From Chthonomonas sp035294165 (lineage in GTDB: Bacteria > Armatimonadota > Chthonomonadetes > Chthonomonadales > Chthonomonadaceae): a stretch of DNA of 64,000 bases. The number at the start of each line of letters is the position of its first letter. The stretch's first letter is position 1. The translations under genes and the position numbers were made by a program. Below, one piece after another: positions 1-8,232 of the stretch. The notes beneath the pieces were generated by a model. That model saw only the letters and a list, made by a program, of their open reading frames with translations, was not told the origin of the DNA and did no database searches. The stretch covers positions 10,005-74,004 of the forward strand of contig NZ_DATGLN010000224.1 in NCBI RefSeq assembly GCF_035294165.1, in the 5' to 3' direction.

Positions 1-353
1 TCGTTTGCCGTGATGGCGCGCTGAGGTGCCTGGCTAAGGCAACACAAGTTTCGGCTAACCGCTTTTGGCATGGGAATGGCTCTTCTGCTGCCACTGATTA
101 GCCTTCTCTTTCCAAGACTTAGCCAAGTGACCTTCGCCGTCGAACACGTTGCCAACATGTGGGCTTTGGTTGTGGACGCTTTTGTTAGACCGCCGGGTGA
201 ACGCGCTATCGCCTTGGGCAACGAAGCTCTCCTGCCTGCCGTAGTCACTATCTTGTTTCAACTCTATTTACAGTGGTCGCTACGTTTGGAACGGTTGCTT
301 GTTGAAGTCCTTCCAAGTGGTTCTTTAGCAGTGCTTCCTTTCTTCTGCAGCTC
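1..353. other. Left-edge stretch without a supported gene
   Basis: No ORF here has both a convincing protein-like composition and a ribosome binding site. A + frame at 70-399 reads as a hydrophobic peptide and a minus frame at 55-261 reads as a hydrophilic one from a TTG codon. They are mirror images of each other and I cannot tell whether either is real. No tRNA-like or terminator-like structure was seen. Confidence 0.4.
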
Positions 354-968
354 ATGCAAAAATCGGACACTCTTTCCAACTATCTCGAATGGGGACTAGC
401 CATCCTGCTGTTCGTGCCGCTTCTGCTGTTTCTAGCGGAAAATGCAGGCTCCTTAGGGGATACCGATTCGGGCGATATCGGTTTAAGCGATTATTCTCTA
501 TTTCCTACGGCGGCGCGTGCGGCCGTCCAGAGGATAACGCGGTCTCTCTCTGAACAAACGGAAACTCCTGCTCTGAAAGCCTCCTCCTTTGATGATATTC
601 TAGGTCAAATCGAGAGGATTCTTAAAAAGCGGAAAGTAGATGCGCAGACAAAAGCTTTGTTAGAAGAGCTAAGAGGTCAAATAATGCGATTGAAGGGCGC
701 AGGAGCGGAGCACATAAAGGGTGTACAGACCATCCAAGCAGAAAAGGAGAGCGCCATGGAACCATCGTTCCAAAGCGTGTTTCCACAACCCAAACACCAA
801 GTAGGTAACCTCAACCGATTAAAGCACGGCGGGAGGCCGCTTTGGACGCCACCCCGGCACGCGGAAGAGGGAGGGCGTGACCGACTCCTCCGGGATAGAG
901 AGCACCGTGCAGTATGGGAAACGACGCGCCAAAGCCCTGGCTACTTTCCATTCCGGTTCAAACCATAG
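354..968 (+). CDS. Hypothetical small membrane protein
   Basis: I do not recognise this protein. The first 30 residues hold one hydrophobic segment (about residues 11-28, with the run GLAILLFVPLLLFLAE). A polar linker and a helical, coiled-coil-like stretch follow (about residues 75-115, with repeated Leu/Ile and Lys/Glu). The first 150 residues look protein-like. The last 50 overlap a minus-strand ORF (819-1109) and are Arg/Pro-rich, so the real C-terminus may be shorter or frameshifted. No good ribosome binding site precedes the ATG at 354. An in-frame ATG at 756 has an AAGGAG-like site. It stands alone upstream of the dcw cluster and no function can be assigned. Confidence 0.4.
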   Translation: MQKSDTLSNYLEWGLAILLFVPLLLFLAENAGSLGDTDSGDIGLSDYSLFPTAARAAVQRITRSLSEQTETPALKASSFDDILGQIERILKKRKVDAQTKALLEELRGQIMRLKGAGAEHIKGVQTIQAEKESAMEPSFQSVFPQPKHQVGNLNRLKHGGRPLWTPPRHAEEGGRDRLLRDREHRAVWETTRQSPGYFPFRFKP

Positions 969-1109
969 CGTAAGCTCGTATTTGGCAATCAAATAAGAAG
1001 AGTAGGCATAGGCATCCCACCGCGCGAGAATGGCCGCCGGTGTTCGCCCTCCAAAAATGTTTCCGGCCGTCCGAAACCCATAGTTCGGCATCCATAACGA
1101 TTCAAACAT
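819..1109 (-). CDS. Hypothetical 96-residue protein
   Basis: This is an unrecognised short ORF divergent from mraZ. It starts with ATG at 1107-1109, preceded by a GGAGA-type site at suitable spacing, which is its main support. The sequence is rich in aromatic residues and Arg (Trp, Tyr and Phe throughout) and has no signal peptide or membrane segment. It overlaps the 3' end of the + strand ORF 354-968, so at most one of the two is likely correct in the shared part. It could be a remnant of a longer gene. Confidence 0.35.
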   Translation of the reverse strand: MFESLWMPNYGFRTAGNIFGGRTPAAILARWDAYAYSSYLIAKYELTLWFEPEWKVARALARRFPYCTVLSIPEESVTPSLFRVPGWRPKRPPAVL

Positions 1110-1172
1110 GGTATCTCCAACCCTCCTCTTCTTTTTACGTTCCCCAAAAAAGAAAATTTTCCTGCTAGCCTA

Positions 1173-1201
1173 TTGACAGGCAGTTGCGAACCTGGTAGAA
1201 T
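1173..1201 (+). promoter_or_regulatory. Sigma-70-type promoter of the dcw cluster
   Basis: A perfect TTGACA (1173-1178), a 17-base spacer and TAGAAT (1196-1201) form a near-consensus promoter. The initiation point would fall at about 1208, inside the row of MraZ-type repeats, so MraZ binding could block initiation or early elongation. No other strong promoter was seen before murE. Confidence 0.85.
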
Positions 1202-1202
1202 T

Positions 1203-1251
1203 GTGGGACAGAGTGGTAACTTAGTAGGGACTTGGTGGGAACACAGTGGTG
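1203..1251 (+). promoter_or_regulatory. MraZ operator: five GTGGG-type direct repeats
   Basis: Copies start at 1203 (GTGGGA), 1213 (GTGGTA), 1224 (GTAGGG), 1235 (GTGGGA) and 1246 (GTGGTG), at 10-11 base intervals. MraZ proteins bind direct repeats of TGGGN-type elements one helical turn apart upstream of their own gene. Position, spacing and the mraZ gene 60 bases downstream all fit autoregulation. The third and fifth copies are imperfect. Confidence 0.75.
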
Positions 1252-1311
1252 TTCCTATCCCAAATTTCCAGAACAAGGGCTTCCTCTGGTGGGGAATGAG
1301 GACAGAGCGCC

Positions 1312-1854
1312 ATGTTGATCGACTCTCCCGCTTTGCGAATGTGGGGGCGCTTCGAGCACGCACTTGATGATAAAGGGCGTGTGATCATCCCACAGCGCTT
1401 CCGCGAAACGCTGGGGAGTAAGTTCGTGCTGACCATCGGCCCCGACCACCATATCCGTGCCTACCCGATGCCGGTTTGGGAAGCCCTCGAAAACCAACTG
1501 ATCAGTGCCTCTCTCTACGATGAGCTTGATCCCGACCTTATCTTTCTACAACGCATGTTCGGAAACTGCGAATTCGTCAGTCCCGATCGCGAGTTTCGCC
1601 TCTCCATACCCCGCCACTTCCGAGAGTGGGCCGGAATGGAAGAGGGCGACATTGTGGTTATTATCGGCAGCGGAACGCGCCTCGAAATATGGAGCCGCGC
1701 CGGATGGCGCGCATGGAGCGAACACCTCACCGAACAAGAGGCGGGCATCGCCTCACGCAATCGCTTGAGCTTACAGCCCGTTGCCGGAGGGTCCACCGCC
1801 CCAACTCGCCCCACCACAGGCGAAACCGTGCCGACACAGGAGGGTACCGCTTGA
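1312..1854 (+). CDS. mraZ: Transcriptional regulator MraZ
   Basis: MraZ is a DNA-binding regulator that usually represses the dcw cluster and occurs as a ring of AbrB-like double domains. Both copies of the family signature are visible: DDKGR at residues 19-23, followed by IPQRFR, and DREFR at 92-96, followed by IPRHFR. The first 140 residues cover the whole fold. The Thr/Pro-rich tail to residue 180 is an extension. The ATG at 1312 has a GAGGA site 9 bases upstream. It is the first gene of the cluster, and five GTGGG-type repeats lie just upstream. The stop is one base before rsmH. Confidence 0.95.
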   Translation: MLIDSPALRMWGRFEHALDDKGRVIIPQRFRETLGSKFVLTIGPDHHIRAYPMPVWEALENQLISASLYDELDPDLIFLQRMFGNCEFVSPDREFRLSIPRHFREWAGMEEGDIVVIIGSGTRLEIWSRAGWRAWSEHLTEQEAGIASRNRLSLQPVAGGSTAPTRPTTGETVPTQEGTA

Positions 1855-1855
1855 T

Positions 1856-2845
1856 ATGATGATGGCTAACTCGATTGAACGCTATAACCACCAACCCGTG
1901 CTCCTCCAGGAGACATTGCAATTTCTCGACCCGCGCCCAGGCGAAACTTTCCTCGACGCCACCGTTGGAGGAGGCGGCCATAGCCTCGTCATTGCGGAAC
2001 ATATAAGCCCCGGTGGAACACTCGTCGGGCTTGATCGAGATGCCGATGCGCTTGCCGCTGCCCAACGTACCCTAAAACAGTTTTCGTCACAAAATCGTAT
2101 TCTCCTGCTTCATGGCGACTTCGGTCACCTTGCCCAAATTCTCGACACCACCTTCGGCGCACCGGCGACATTCGACGGCATACTCTTCGACCTTGGCGTC
2201 TCTTCCTATCAGCTCGATGCCCCGCGCGGGTTTAGCTTTCGCCGTGACGAGCCGCTCGATATGCGCATGGATAGAAGCACGGGCGAAACAGCCGCGCAAC
2301 TGCTGCGAAGAGTTTCGGAAACGGAACTGGAGCGGATTCTTAAAGAATACGGTGAAGAACCCTGGGCACGGCTCATCGCGCGTGCCATTCATGCCGAACT
2401 AAAGAAAGGACACCCCATTCAAACCACCGGTCAGTTGGCGGCGCTGGTGGAATGCACCGTGCCTCGACGCGCCTGGCCGCGCTCCATCCACGTGGCCACC
2501 CGCACCTTCCAAGCCCTACGCATCGCCGTTAACGACGAGCTAAAACAACTGCAAACCGGCCTTGCCGCAGCCATCGAACGTCTGAACCCCCGCGGTCGTA
2601 TCGTTGTCATTAGCTTTCACTCCTTAGAAGATCGCATCGTGAAACGCCTCTTCGCCTATAAAGCCGGTAAGCATGTGGGCCTCGACGCCGCATTATCCGT
2701 CGCTTCTACTTCCTCCTCTCGGCCCCCCGTACTCGAAATCCTTACGAAGAAACCGGTACGCCCCTCCGATGAGGAGTTGCGTCGTAATCCACGTGCACGT
2801 AGTGGACGTTTACGTGCCGCACGACGCCTGCCGCCACTACCTTAA
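1856..2845 (+). CDS. rsmH: 16S rRNA (cytosine(1402)-N4)-methyltransferase
   Basis: RsmH (MraW) uses S-adenosylmethionine to methylate N4 of C1402 in the 16S rRNA decoding centre. Family motifs are clear: NHQPVLLQE near the start, the SAM-binding DATVGGGGHS (34-43) with acidic GLDRDAD (58-64), then FDLGVSSYQLD, RTFQALRI and VISFHSLEDRIVK toward the end. Length (329 residues) is normal. The reading frame is open further upstream inside mraZ. I chose ATG 1856 because AGGAGGG lies 11 bases upstream and the protein then starts like its homologues; ATG 1859 and 1862 are equally possible. It is translationally adjacent to mraZ. Confidence 0.95.
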   Translation: MMMANSIERYNHQPVLLQETLQFLDPRPGETFLDATVGGGGHSLVIAEHISPGGTLVGLDRDADALAAAQRTLKQFSSQNRILLLHGDFGHLAQILDTTFGAPATFDGILFDLGVSSYQLDAPRGFSFRRDEPLDMRMDRSTGETAAQLLRRVSETELERILKEYGEEPWARLIARAIHAELKKGHPIQTTGQLAALVECTVPRRAWPRSIHVATRTFQALRIAVNDELKQLQTGLAAAIERLNPRGRIVVISFHSLEDRIVKRLFAYKAGKHVGLDAALSVASTSSSRPPVLEILTKKPVRPSDEELRRNPRARSGRLRAARRLPPLP

Positions 2846-2859
2846 GCAAGGAGCGTGAA

Positions 2860-3237
2860 ATGCCAACAGCCAGAAGCCCACTCGTCAGGCCACAAGTTCC
2901 ACGTCATAGCATCCCCTCCGCGAAACGGCCTGTTCCGGCACCGGCGAAAACCGCACCGGTTCCCATCGGGGTTCAACTCTATCTCGTTCTGCTTGTGGCA
3001 CTGCCCACATGCGCCCTCGGACTTCTCTACTTCGGCTGCTGCGCCTGGCTTAACCAGGAGGGCTTTCGGCGAGACCGGCTCCTCGCCCAAATCCGCATTG
3101 AAAAGGAGCGCTCGGTACAGCTAGAGCGCGCTTTGGCTCAGATGCGCTCGACATCGCGCATCGAAAAGGAAGCCACCCAACTTGGCCTCACTCCGGCCGA
3201 CCCAAGAAAAACCATCACGCTGGGAGTCACCCCCTGA
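2860..3237 (+). CDS. ftsL: FtsL-like division protein
   Basis: This small bitopic membrane protein sits where FtsL is always found, between rsmH and the division PBP. A Pro/Arg/Lys-rich cytoplasmic tail (residues 1-35) leads to one membrane segment (about 37-60) and then a charged coiled coil (about 65-110). This is the FtsL/DivIC architecture; those proteins bridge FtsQ and activate FtsWI. Sequence conservation in this family is low, so the call rests on topology and position. AAGGAG precedes the ATG at good spacing. The gene ends two bases before the PBP start. Confidence 0.8.
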   Translation: MPTARSPLVRPQVPRHSIPSAKRPVPAPAKTAPVPIGVQLYLVLLVALPTCALGLLYFGCCAWLNQEGFRRDRLLAQIRIEKERSVQLERALAQMRSTSRIEKEATQLGLTPADPRKTITLGVTP

Positions 3238-3239
3238 AC

Positions 3240-5141
3240 ATGAAACGCACAACGAGGAAAGGTGAGGTCTTGTTGCAACGGCGCCTCTTATTGGCCGGCG
3301 GCCTTATTACCCTTACCTACCTGGGACTTATGGCACGTCTAACCTATCTACAGGGGATTCAGGGCCGAAAAATTCGCGCGGCTGCCTTTCAAAGCCGTAT
3401 CGAGGATATCCCCAGTAAAGCCCGTCGTGGGGCCATCTTCGACGCCGAAGACCGCCCCCTCGCCATAGATACCTACAGCGGCACCGTGGGCTTCGACCCG
3501 GCCGTTCTGGCCAATCCATTTATGGATAGCGCCACCCGCAAACGGCTTCAACAGCGCTTAGCAAACGACCTCCCGCGTGCGGCTATGCTCCTAGGTATCC
3601 CCCTATCTCAGCTGAATACCCAAATACAACAGGCCGTTGCAGCCTATCAACAACGCCTGGCGGAAGGGCACTATGCCGAGCACGGTTTTTATCCGCTAAG
3701 ATATGGTCTTACCCAAACACAAGCGCAACTCTTTAAAGCGGCTCACCTCTGCGGCTTCGGCGTTCAAGATAGTCACGTGCGACGCTATCTCTGCGGTGCC
3801 GATGCGGCGCAGGTGGTCGGCTTCGTTAATGCCAACGGACAGGGTGTGCTAGGTTTGGAACAGGGCTGCAACCGGTGGCTTAAAGGCTCCGATGGCTATG
3901 CCGAAGTGGAGCTTGATGCCCACCGCCGCGAGATACCAAACACCCTGCATCAACTACGCCTGGCCAATAACGGGCTTAACCTCTATACCACCCTCGATGC
4001 CGACGCGCAACATATCGCCTCCGAAGAGGCCTTGCGCATATGGAATCAGTTTCACCCACATGGCGTCTCTGTGGTTATTGTAGACCCTCGATCCGGCGAC
4101 ATTCGCGCCTTGGTCAGCCTGCCCAGCTTCAACCCAAATCCCCCGCCAAATGCCCCACAAAAACGTTCGCCTATACCTCCAGATTCCATCTATGATCGCT
4201 GCACGGCTTACTGCTATGAACCCGGGTCCACCATTAAGCCCCTGCTGGTCTGTGGGGCCTTGCAAGAGGGAGTCATTACCCCGCAAACCTATTTTCACTG
4301 TAGCGGCGAGTTTCGGGTGCAACGACGTACCATCCATTGTGCCCATGGAGAAGTTCACGGCGACGAGGATGTGGCTAAAATTCTGCGTGTTTCTTGCAAC
4401 ATTGGGGCGGCCCAAATCGGCCTGCGGCTTGGCGGTCAACGCCTAAAAGCGATCTATGCCCGCTTTGGACTTTTTACCCGCCCCGACCTCCCTCTGCCCG
4501 GCGTTGCACGAGGGCACTGGTCGCTTGATAAGTACGAGGCCCCCTACTGCGCGGCAAAAACCGCGCGCGCGGCCTTTGGCCAGTCCGTTATGGTCACTCC
4601 TCTCGGTCTGGCGATGGCCTATGCGGCCATCGCCAATAATGGCCTCCTTATGCAGCCGCGCCTCGTTACCGAGCTTGTAGCCGGCGATGGCCGTGTCGTG
4701 GAGCGCATCCCTCCCACGCCAGTGCGTCAAGTAGTCTCTCCCGACGTTGCCAAAGAGGTGCGCCAAATGCTATGCGGTGTCGTTACCTCAGGCACCGGCC
4801 AACCGGCTGCCATTCCGGGCTATATCGTGGCCGGCAAAACCGGCACCGCCACCAAATATCGCCCCGGCGCCTACATCGGCTCTTTTATCGGCATGGTGCC
4901 TGCCGACCCAAACACCGTGCCTCGTGCCGTGATCCTGGTAATGGTGAACCAACCGACCACCGGTCGCTACTATGGAGCCGAGGTGGCCGCCCCGGCCTTT
5001 CACAATATCGCCGAGCGATTGATGGCCCTCTGGCGCGTTCCACAAGATGACCCTCAAAACACGCAGGCCATCGCCGCCGGGCAGCTTCCAAAAGTCGCCC
5101 TTCTGCCATCGGCCCAGTCGCTCAAAACAAACAGAAACTAG
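3240..5141 (+). CDS. ftsI: Division-specific class B penicillin-binding protein (FtsI/PBP2)
   Basis: This is the septal peptidoglycan transpeptidase that pairs with FtsW. A short basic N-terminus and one membrane anchor (about residues 15-35) precede the PBP dimer domain (about 55-230, with RRGAIFD at 63-69) and the transpeptidase domain. Active-site motifs are STIK (Ser330, Lys333), SCN (385-387) and KTG (533-535). Length of 633 residues is typical. There are no PASTA domains at the C-terminus, so it is FtsI-like rather than SpoVD/PBP2x-like. It follows ftsL by two bases and is probably translationally coupled to it. Confidence 0.95.
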   Translation: MKRTTRKGEVLLQRRLLLAGGLITLTYLGLMARLTYLQGIQGRKIRAAAFQSRIEDIPSKARRGAIFDAEDRPLAIDTYSGTVGFDPAVLANPFMDSATRKRLQQRLANDLPRAAMLLGIPLSQLNTQIQQAVAAYQQRLAEGHYAEHGFYPLRYGLTQTQAQLFKAAHLCGFGVQDSHVRRYLCGADAAQVVGFVNANGQGVLGLEQGCNRWLKGSDGYAEVELDAHRREIPNTLHQLRLANNGLNLYTTLDADAQHIASEEALRIWNQFHPHGVSVVIVDPRSGDIRALVSLPSFNPNPPPNAPQKRSPIPPDSIYDRCTAYCYEPGSTIKPLLVCGALQEGVITPQTYFHCSGEFRVQRRTIHCAHGEVHGDEDVAKILRVSCNIGAAQIGLRLGGQRLKAIYARFGLFTRPDLPLPGVARGHWSLDKYEAPYCAAKTARAAFGQSVMVTPLGLAMAYAAIANNGLLMQPRLVTELVAGDGRVVERIPPTPVRQVVSPDVAKEVRQMLCGVVTSGTGQPAAIPGYIVAGKTGTATKYRPGAYIGSFIGMVPADPNTVPRAVILVMVNQPTTGRYYGAEVAAPAFHNIAERLMALWRVPQDDPQNTQAIAAGQLPKVALLPSAQSLKTNRN

Positions 5142-5277
5142 GCCATACCACGCCATTTCGGCCCGCGATTCGGCGAGCCGTATACCGAATAGAGACCGCG
5201 CGAAGAGGGGATAGCAGGAAACCGGTTCGGCGTTCTATACTAAAATAGAAATATCTCGCGATTTGGAAAACAAGCCG

Positions 5278-6822
5278 ATGTCCAAGCCATTGCATAACTT
5301 GATAGCAAGACTGCCGAATGCCGCCGTCTCCTCAACAAACAACCCACCCATTGCCGGAATTACCCACGATTCCCGTGCGGTTGGCCCCGGATGGCTTTTC
5401 GTATGCCTCATCGGCCAAAACTTCGACGGCCATCGCTTCGCTCCCCAAGCCGTTGAACAGGGGGCGGCTGCAGTGGTGGCACAGCAGAACGCTCTTGAAA
5501 CGCTTGGCATTACGCTGCCCCCACACATCCCCATCGTTGAGGTGCCGGATACGCGCAAGGCGTTTCCTCTGCTCGCCTGCGCCTTTTACGACGATCCTTC
5601 GCATGCGCTGAAGGTGATCGGGGTTACGGGCACAAACGGCAAGACCACAACAACCCGTATGATCGCCAACATTTTACGCACCGCAGGAGAACGCGTGGGC
5701 ACCATCGGCACGCTCGGCGCCGAACTCGATGGCGCAGCCCTGCCCAGTGAGCATACCACCCCAGAGGCCGACCAGCTGCAAGAACTTCTGGCCACCATGC
5801 GCGATCAAGGCGCCGATTCGGTGGTGATGGAGGTCTCCTCCCATGCGCTGGCCCTCTATCGTACCGATGGCATCGCCTTTCGGGTGGGAGTGTTCACCAA
5901 CCTAACCCAAGATCACCTCGATTTTCACAAAACCATGGAGGCCTACTTCCACGCGAAGGCACGTCTCTTTACAGAATATCCGGTACTCTATCCACGTCCC
6001 GACAGAGCCGAGTTTATCTCCGTCATCAACGTCTCTCAATGGGAGGGCAGAGAGTTGGTGACTTTGGCACGGGGCGACATCATCACCTACTCCGTAGATG
6101 CTGCCGACCCTGCCGTGCTTCGCCCGGAATCGATCACGCTCTCAGCAACCTCCACGCGGTTTGTCGCCAGCTACGATTCCGGCACCGAGCGGTTCGAGCT
6201 GCCCATCAGCGTGCCGCTTGGAGGCGCCTTCCAAGTGGGAAACGCCCTCGCAGCCATTGCCACCTGTCTTCGGCTCGGCGTAGATAGGCAAACCATTGTG
6301 CAGGGTTTAGCCACACTACCGCCCGTCCCCGGTCGCTTCGAGCCGGTACCCACAGCCGATAAGGGCTTCAGCGTCATTGTAGACTATGCCCATACGCCTG
6401 ACGGGCTGCAGAACCTGCTGCAGTCCGCCCTTCGGCTCCAACCCAAACGGCTTCTCTGTGTCTTTGGATGCGGAGGTAATCGTGATAGAGGCAAACGACC
6501 TATCATGGGCCATTTGGCCGCCACCATGAGCGACATCGCCATCATCACCTCCGATAACCCACGCCATGAAGACCCCAATGCCATCATTCAAGAGATTCTG
6601 GCCGGCATAGACCCGGAGCACGACCCCCATATTAAGGCGCAGATCATCGTAGAGCCGGATAGACGCGCTGCCATCTATAAAGCCGTAGCGCTTGCACAAC
6701 CCGGCGATATGGTGCTTATTGCCGGCAAAGGCCATGAAGATTACCAGATTATAGGCGATACCAAGTTTCCCTTTGACGATCGGCAGGTAGCCCGCGAGGC
6801 GCTGCAAGGAGGAATGCCCTAA
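5278..6822 (+). CDS. murE: UDP-MurNAc-tripeptide synthetase, meso-DAP type
   Basis: MurE adds the third residue of the stem peptide in the cytoplasm. Visible are the ATP-binding GVTGTNGKTTTT (115-126), the Lys227 region HAKARL where the carbamylated Lys sits, and DNPR (426-429) followed by HEDP. DNPR is the known signature for meso-diaminopimelate rather than lysine, so the wall should be of the DAP type. A TTG at 5263 would add five residues; ATG 5278 is preferred. The 136-base gap from ftsI holds a TATACT but no matching -35, and a small inverted repeat TTCTAT/ATAGAA around 5233-5250. murF starts at the next base after the stop. Confidence 0.95.
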   Translation: MSKPLHNLIARLPNAAVSSTNNPPIAGITHDSRAVGPGWLFVCLIGQNFDGHRFAPQAVEQGAAAVVAQQNALETLGITLPPHIPIVEVPDTRKAFPLLACAFYDDPSHALKVIGVTGTNGKTTTTRMIANILRTAGERVGTIGTLGAELDGAALPSEHTTPEADQLQELLATMRDQGADSVVMEVSSHALALYRTDGIAFRVGVFTNLTQDHLDFHKTMEAYFHAKARLFTEYPVLYPRPDRAEFISVINVSQWEGRELVTLARGDIITYSVDAADPAVLRPESITLSATSTRFVASYDSGTERFELPISVPLGGAFQVGNALAAIATCLRLGVDRQTIVQGLATLPPVPGRFEPVPTADKGFSVIVDYAHTPDGLQNLLQSALRLQPKRLLCVFGCGGNRDRGKRPIMGHLAATMSDIAIITSDNPRHEDPNAIIQEILAGIDPEHDPHIKAQIIVEPDRRAAIYKAVALAQPGDMVLIAGKGHEDYQIIGDTKFPFDDRQVAREALQGGMP

Positions 6823-8232
6823 ATGCCGCTCTTTTCCGTTCAATGGGCAGTCGAAGTTCTTAGTGCGCAGCTTATCGGTAGCCCCGACACCGTCGTCGAA
6901 AGCGTAAGCATAGATACCCGCACCCTTCAGCCGGGTGCCCTCTTTTTTGCCCTTACAGGCGAGCATACGGATGGACATCGTTTTCTGCAGCAGGCCGCCG
7001 AGCGCGGCGCCGTGGCTGCCGTAGTCAAAACTCCCTCGGACGATCTCCCCATCCCACAGATCGTGGTGCCTGAAACGCTTCGCGCTCTGGGCGATCTGGC
7101 CGCCCACTATCGTCGCCGCTTTCCCATCCCGCTGGTAGGCATCACCGGCAGCGTGGGAAAAACATCCACCAAAGAGCTGACGGCGGCCTTACTTCGCGCT
7201 CGATATGCAACCCTTTCCAACCCTAAAAACCTCAACACCGAGATCGGTGTTCCGCTTACCCTCTTCCAACTTACACCTCACCATGAGGTAGCTGTCTTAG
7301 AGATGGGGATGCGTGGACTAGGCCAAATTGACCGACTTGCCGAGATCGCCTCTCCCACCATCGGCGTCATCACTAGAATCGGCTACGCACACATCGAACT
7401 GCTAGGCTCTAGAGAAAAGATCGCCGAGGCAAAATCGGAACTACTCACGCGGCTGCCTGCAGAGGGCATCGCCGTTTTGCCGACGGAATGCGATTTTCTC
7501 CCCTATCTTCGCAGCCGTGTTCCTTCCACCTGCCGCATCATCACCTTTTCCGGCACAGGCGCCCCTGCCGACGTCTCGGTAAAACCGCTTGAAGTCGGTG
7601 ATAGTGGATGTCCGCGATTAGCCTTAGACTTGCATGGTCAGCGCCATATGGTGCAGATGACGGCCCTGGGGGCCCACCAGGCGCACAATGCCGCGGCGGC
7701 TTTGGCGGTGGCCCTTGCCTTGGAAGTTCCTCTCGAAGAGGCGTTAACGGCTCTATCGCGCTGGTCAGGAGCGGAGGGCCGCATGACCTCACGCCGCGCA
7801 CAAAACGGGGCATGCATTCTCGACGACTGCTATAATGCCGGCGTTGAAAGTATGCTGGCCGCCCTGCAAACGCTCTCGACCCTCACAGGCCCGGAATACC
7901 GCGTTGCCGTTTTAGGCGATATGAAGGAGTTGGGCGACTTTGCGCCAGAAGCCCATCGGATGGTGGGGCAAGCCGTCGCCAAAATAGGTGTGCGCCTTCT
8001 CATTACCGTTGGCAATCTTGCCCAACAGATCGCCGAGGAGGCAAGGCGGAATCTTCAAGCAGGCGCCACCCTCTTGCATCAGCACTTCACAACTTCCGAA
8101 GAGGCGGCGAAAAACATTTGCATGTATGTTCGGCCATCCGACACGGTGCTGATTAAAGGCTCACGTGCCATGCAGATGGAGCAGATCGTGAGCGCCCTAA
8201 CAGGCACACCGATAGGAGAGACGCATGCCTAA
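6823..8232 (+). CDS. murF: UDP-MurNAc-tripeptide--D-Ala-D-Ala ligase
   Basis: MurF joins the D-Ala-D-Ala dipeptide made by Ddl (also in this cluster) to the UDP-MurNAc tripeptide. The P-loop GITGSVGKTSTK is at 106-117 and the Mur-ligase motifs NPKNLNTEIGVP and DDCYNAG follow. Length of 469 residues is normal. AAGGAGG lies a few bases upstream inside the murE end, and the ATG directly follows the murE stop, so the pair should be coupled. The end overlaps mraY by 8 bases. Confidence 0.95.
   Translation: MPLFSVQWAVEVLSAQLIGSPDTVVESVSIDTRTLQPGALFFALTGEHTDGHRFLQQAAERGAVAAVVKTPSDDLPIPQIVVPETLRALGDLAAHYRRRFPIPLVGITGSVGKTSTKELTAALLRARYATLSNPKNLNTEIGVPLTLFQLTPHHEVAVLEMGMRGLGQIDRLAEIASPTIGVITRIGYAHIELLGSREKIAEAKSELLTRLPAEGIAVLPTECDFLPYLRSRVPSTCRIITFSGTGAPADVSVKPLEVGDSGCPRLALDLHGQRHMVQMTALGAHQAHNAAAALAVALALEVPLEEALTALSRWSGAEGRMTSRRAQNGACILDDCYNAGVESMLAALQTLSTLTGPEYRVAVLGDMKELGDFAPEAHRMVGQAVAKIGVRLLITVGNLAQQIAEEARRNLQAGATLLHQHFTTSEEAAKNICMYVRPSDTVLIKGSRAMQMEQIVSALTGTPIGETHA

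Noticed and set aside
5160..5277. Internal promoter before murE
   Set aside because: TATACT at 5236-5241 is present but the -35 position (AGCAGG) does not fit.
6316..7107. 263-residue minus-strand ORF across the murE/murF junction
   Set aside because: Antisense to two strongly supported Mur ligases; composition is a mirror of their codon bias.
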